Shown piece by piece: positions 63,832 to 64,000 of a DNA stretch of 64,000 nucleotides. This DNA is from Lacticaseibacillus mingshuiensis (GTDB lineage Bacteria; Bacillota; Bacilli; Lactobacillales; Lactobacillaceae), in NCBI RefSeq assembly GCF_016861785.1, contig NZ_BOLS01000008.1:62001-126000 (forward strand). Direction: 5' to 3'. The notes beneath the pieces are model-generated. The model had not been told where the DNA came from. It did not search any database and was given only the letters and a program-made list of their open reading frames with translations. Each line of letters opens with the position of its first letter. The stretch's first letter is position 1. A program made the position numbers and the translations under genes.

Positions 63832-64000
63832 TCAGCCGCGTTCGTTGAACACCTTATTCATCGCCTCGGCGACGCTGGTCACACCGATCACCTGAATCGG
63901 TTCATGTGACTGCCACCCCGCGAGATTATTTTTCGGGACAAAAATGCGTTTGAACCCGAGTTTGGCCGCCTCTTTGATACGATCCTCGATGCGGCTGACC
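63832..64000 (-). CDS. radA: DNA repair protein RadA, C-terminal fragment
   Basis: The last 55 codons of a gene that enters from the right edge. They end in KRIFVPKNNLAGWQ, then IQVIGVTSVAEAMNKVFNERG, the usual end of the Lon-protease-like domain of RadA/Sms, which promotes branch migration in recombination. The N-terminal zinc finger and RecA-like ATPase are outside the window. yacL follows it 128 bases on. Confidence 0.88.
   Translation of the reverse strand, partial: VSRIEDRIKEAAKLGFKRIFVPKNNLAGWQSHEPIQVIGVTSVAEAMNKVFNERG

Noticed and set aside
1-64000. CRISPR arrays, prophage, insertion sequences, rRNA or tRNA genes
   Set aside because: No direct-repeat/spacer pattern, transposase, integrase or tRNA cloverleaf was found on reading both strands; only short palindromic repeats are present.

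Overview
The window looks like a chromosomal segment of a GC-rich lactobacillus, most probably Lacticaseibacillus or a close relative. This rests on the heterofermenter-free LAB gene content (pyruvate oxidase, D-aspartate ligase for a D-Asp/Asn cross-bridge, gpmA, ClpL with a CIRCE box, T-box tyrS), on strong AGGAGG-type ribosome binding sites, on sigma-A promoters, and on a base composition that by eye is in the high fifties percent GC. No rRNA, tRNA, CRISPR array, prophage or intact insertion sequence is visible. The organism assignment is inference.

Layout. 1-1.1 kb: start of tyrS with a tyrosine T-box leader (minus), then an unidentified structured RNA with its own promoter and terminator. 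1.1-2.7 kb: an ArsR-type regulator divergent from a cytosolic ApbE flavinyltransferase. 2.8-10.9 kb: the glycogen operon glgB-glgC-glgD-glgA-glgP (minus), divergent from ilvE. 12-15.7 kb: a YitT membrane protein and pyruvate oxidase with a cre box in its promoter. 15.9-19.9 kb: clpL under a CIRCE/sigma-A promoter and an Mga-like regulator. 20.1-24.7 kb: an ABC importer with two paralogous lipoproteins; each lipoprotein gene has its own promoter, a 19-codon leader peptide (one rich in Phe, one in Tyr) and alternative RNA hairpins ending in terminators. 24.7-32.7 kb: efp, acetyltransferases, an ANT(6)-like nucleotidyltransferase, a HAD phosphatase, a metal-binding lipoprotein, and a GntR/IIB-like pair. 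32.8-35.5 kb: the 5-oxoproline module (DUF969-DUF979-pcp) with a palindromic operator and a cre box. 36-38.5 kb: a MarR-amidohydrolase-oxidoreductase operon. 38.6-52.5 kb: UvrA paralogue, HxlR regulator, gpmA, AI-2E family protein, sortase A, two MFS exporters, SfsA, an XRE-membrane protein, aldo-keto reductase, a universal stress protein and D-aspartate ligase. 52.6-64 kb: the conserved translation/RNA island rae1-rlmB-mrnC-cysS ... gltX ... yacL-radA, interrupted by recQ, a broken amino-acid permease and corA.

Two things stand out. First, the twin Phe/Tyr leader peptides look like classical ribosome-mediated attenuation, a mechanism rarely described in Lactobacillales, sitting in the same window as a tyrosine T-box. 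Second, a family of about 120-nt imperfect palindromes occurs at five intergenic sites, often head to tail with a truncated trailing copy. Its stems differ in sequence between copies but stay base-paired, so structure rather than sequence is conserved. Two other large palindromic elements occur once each.
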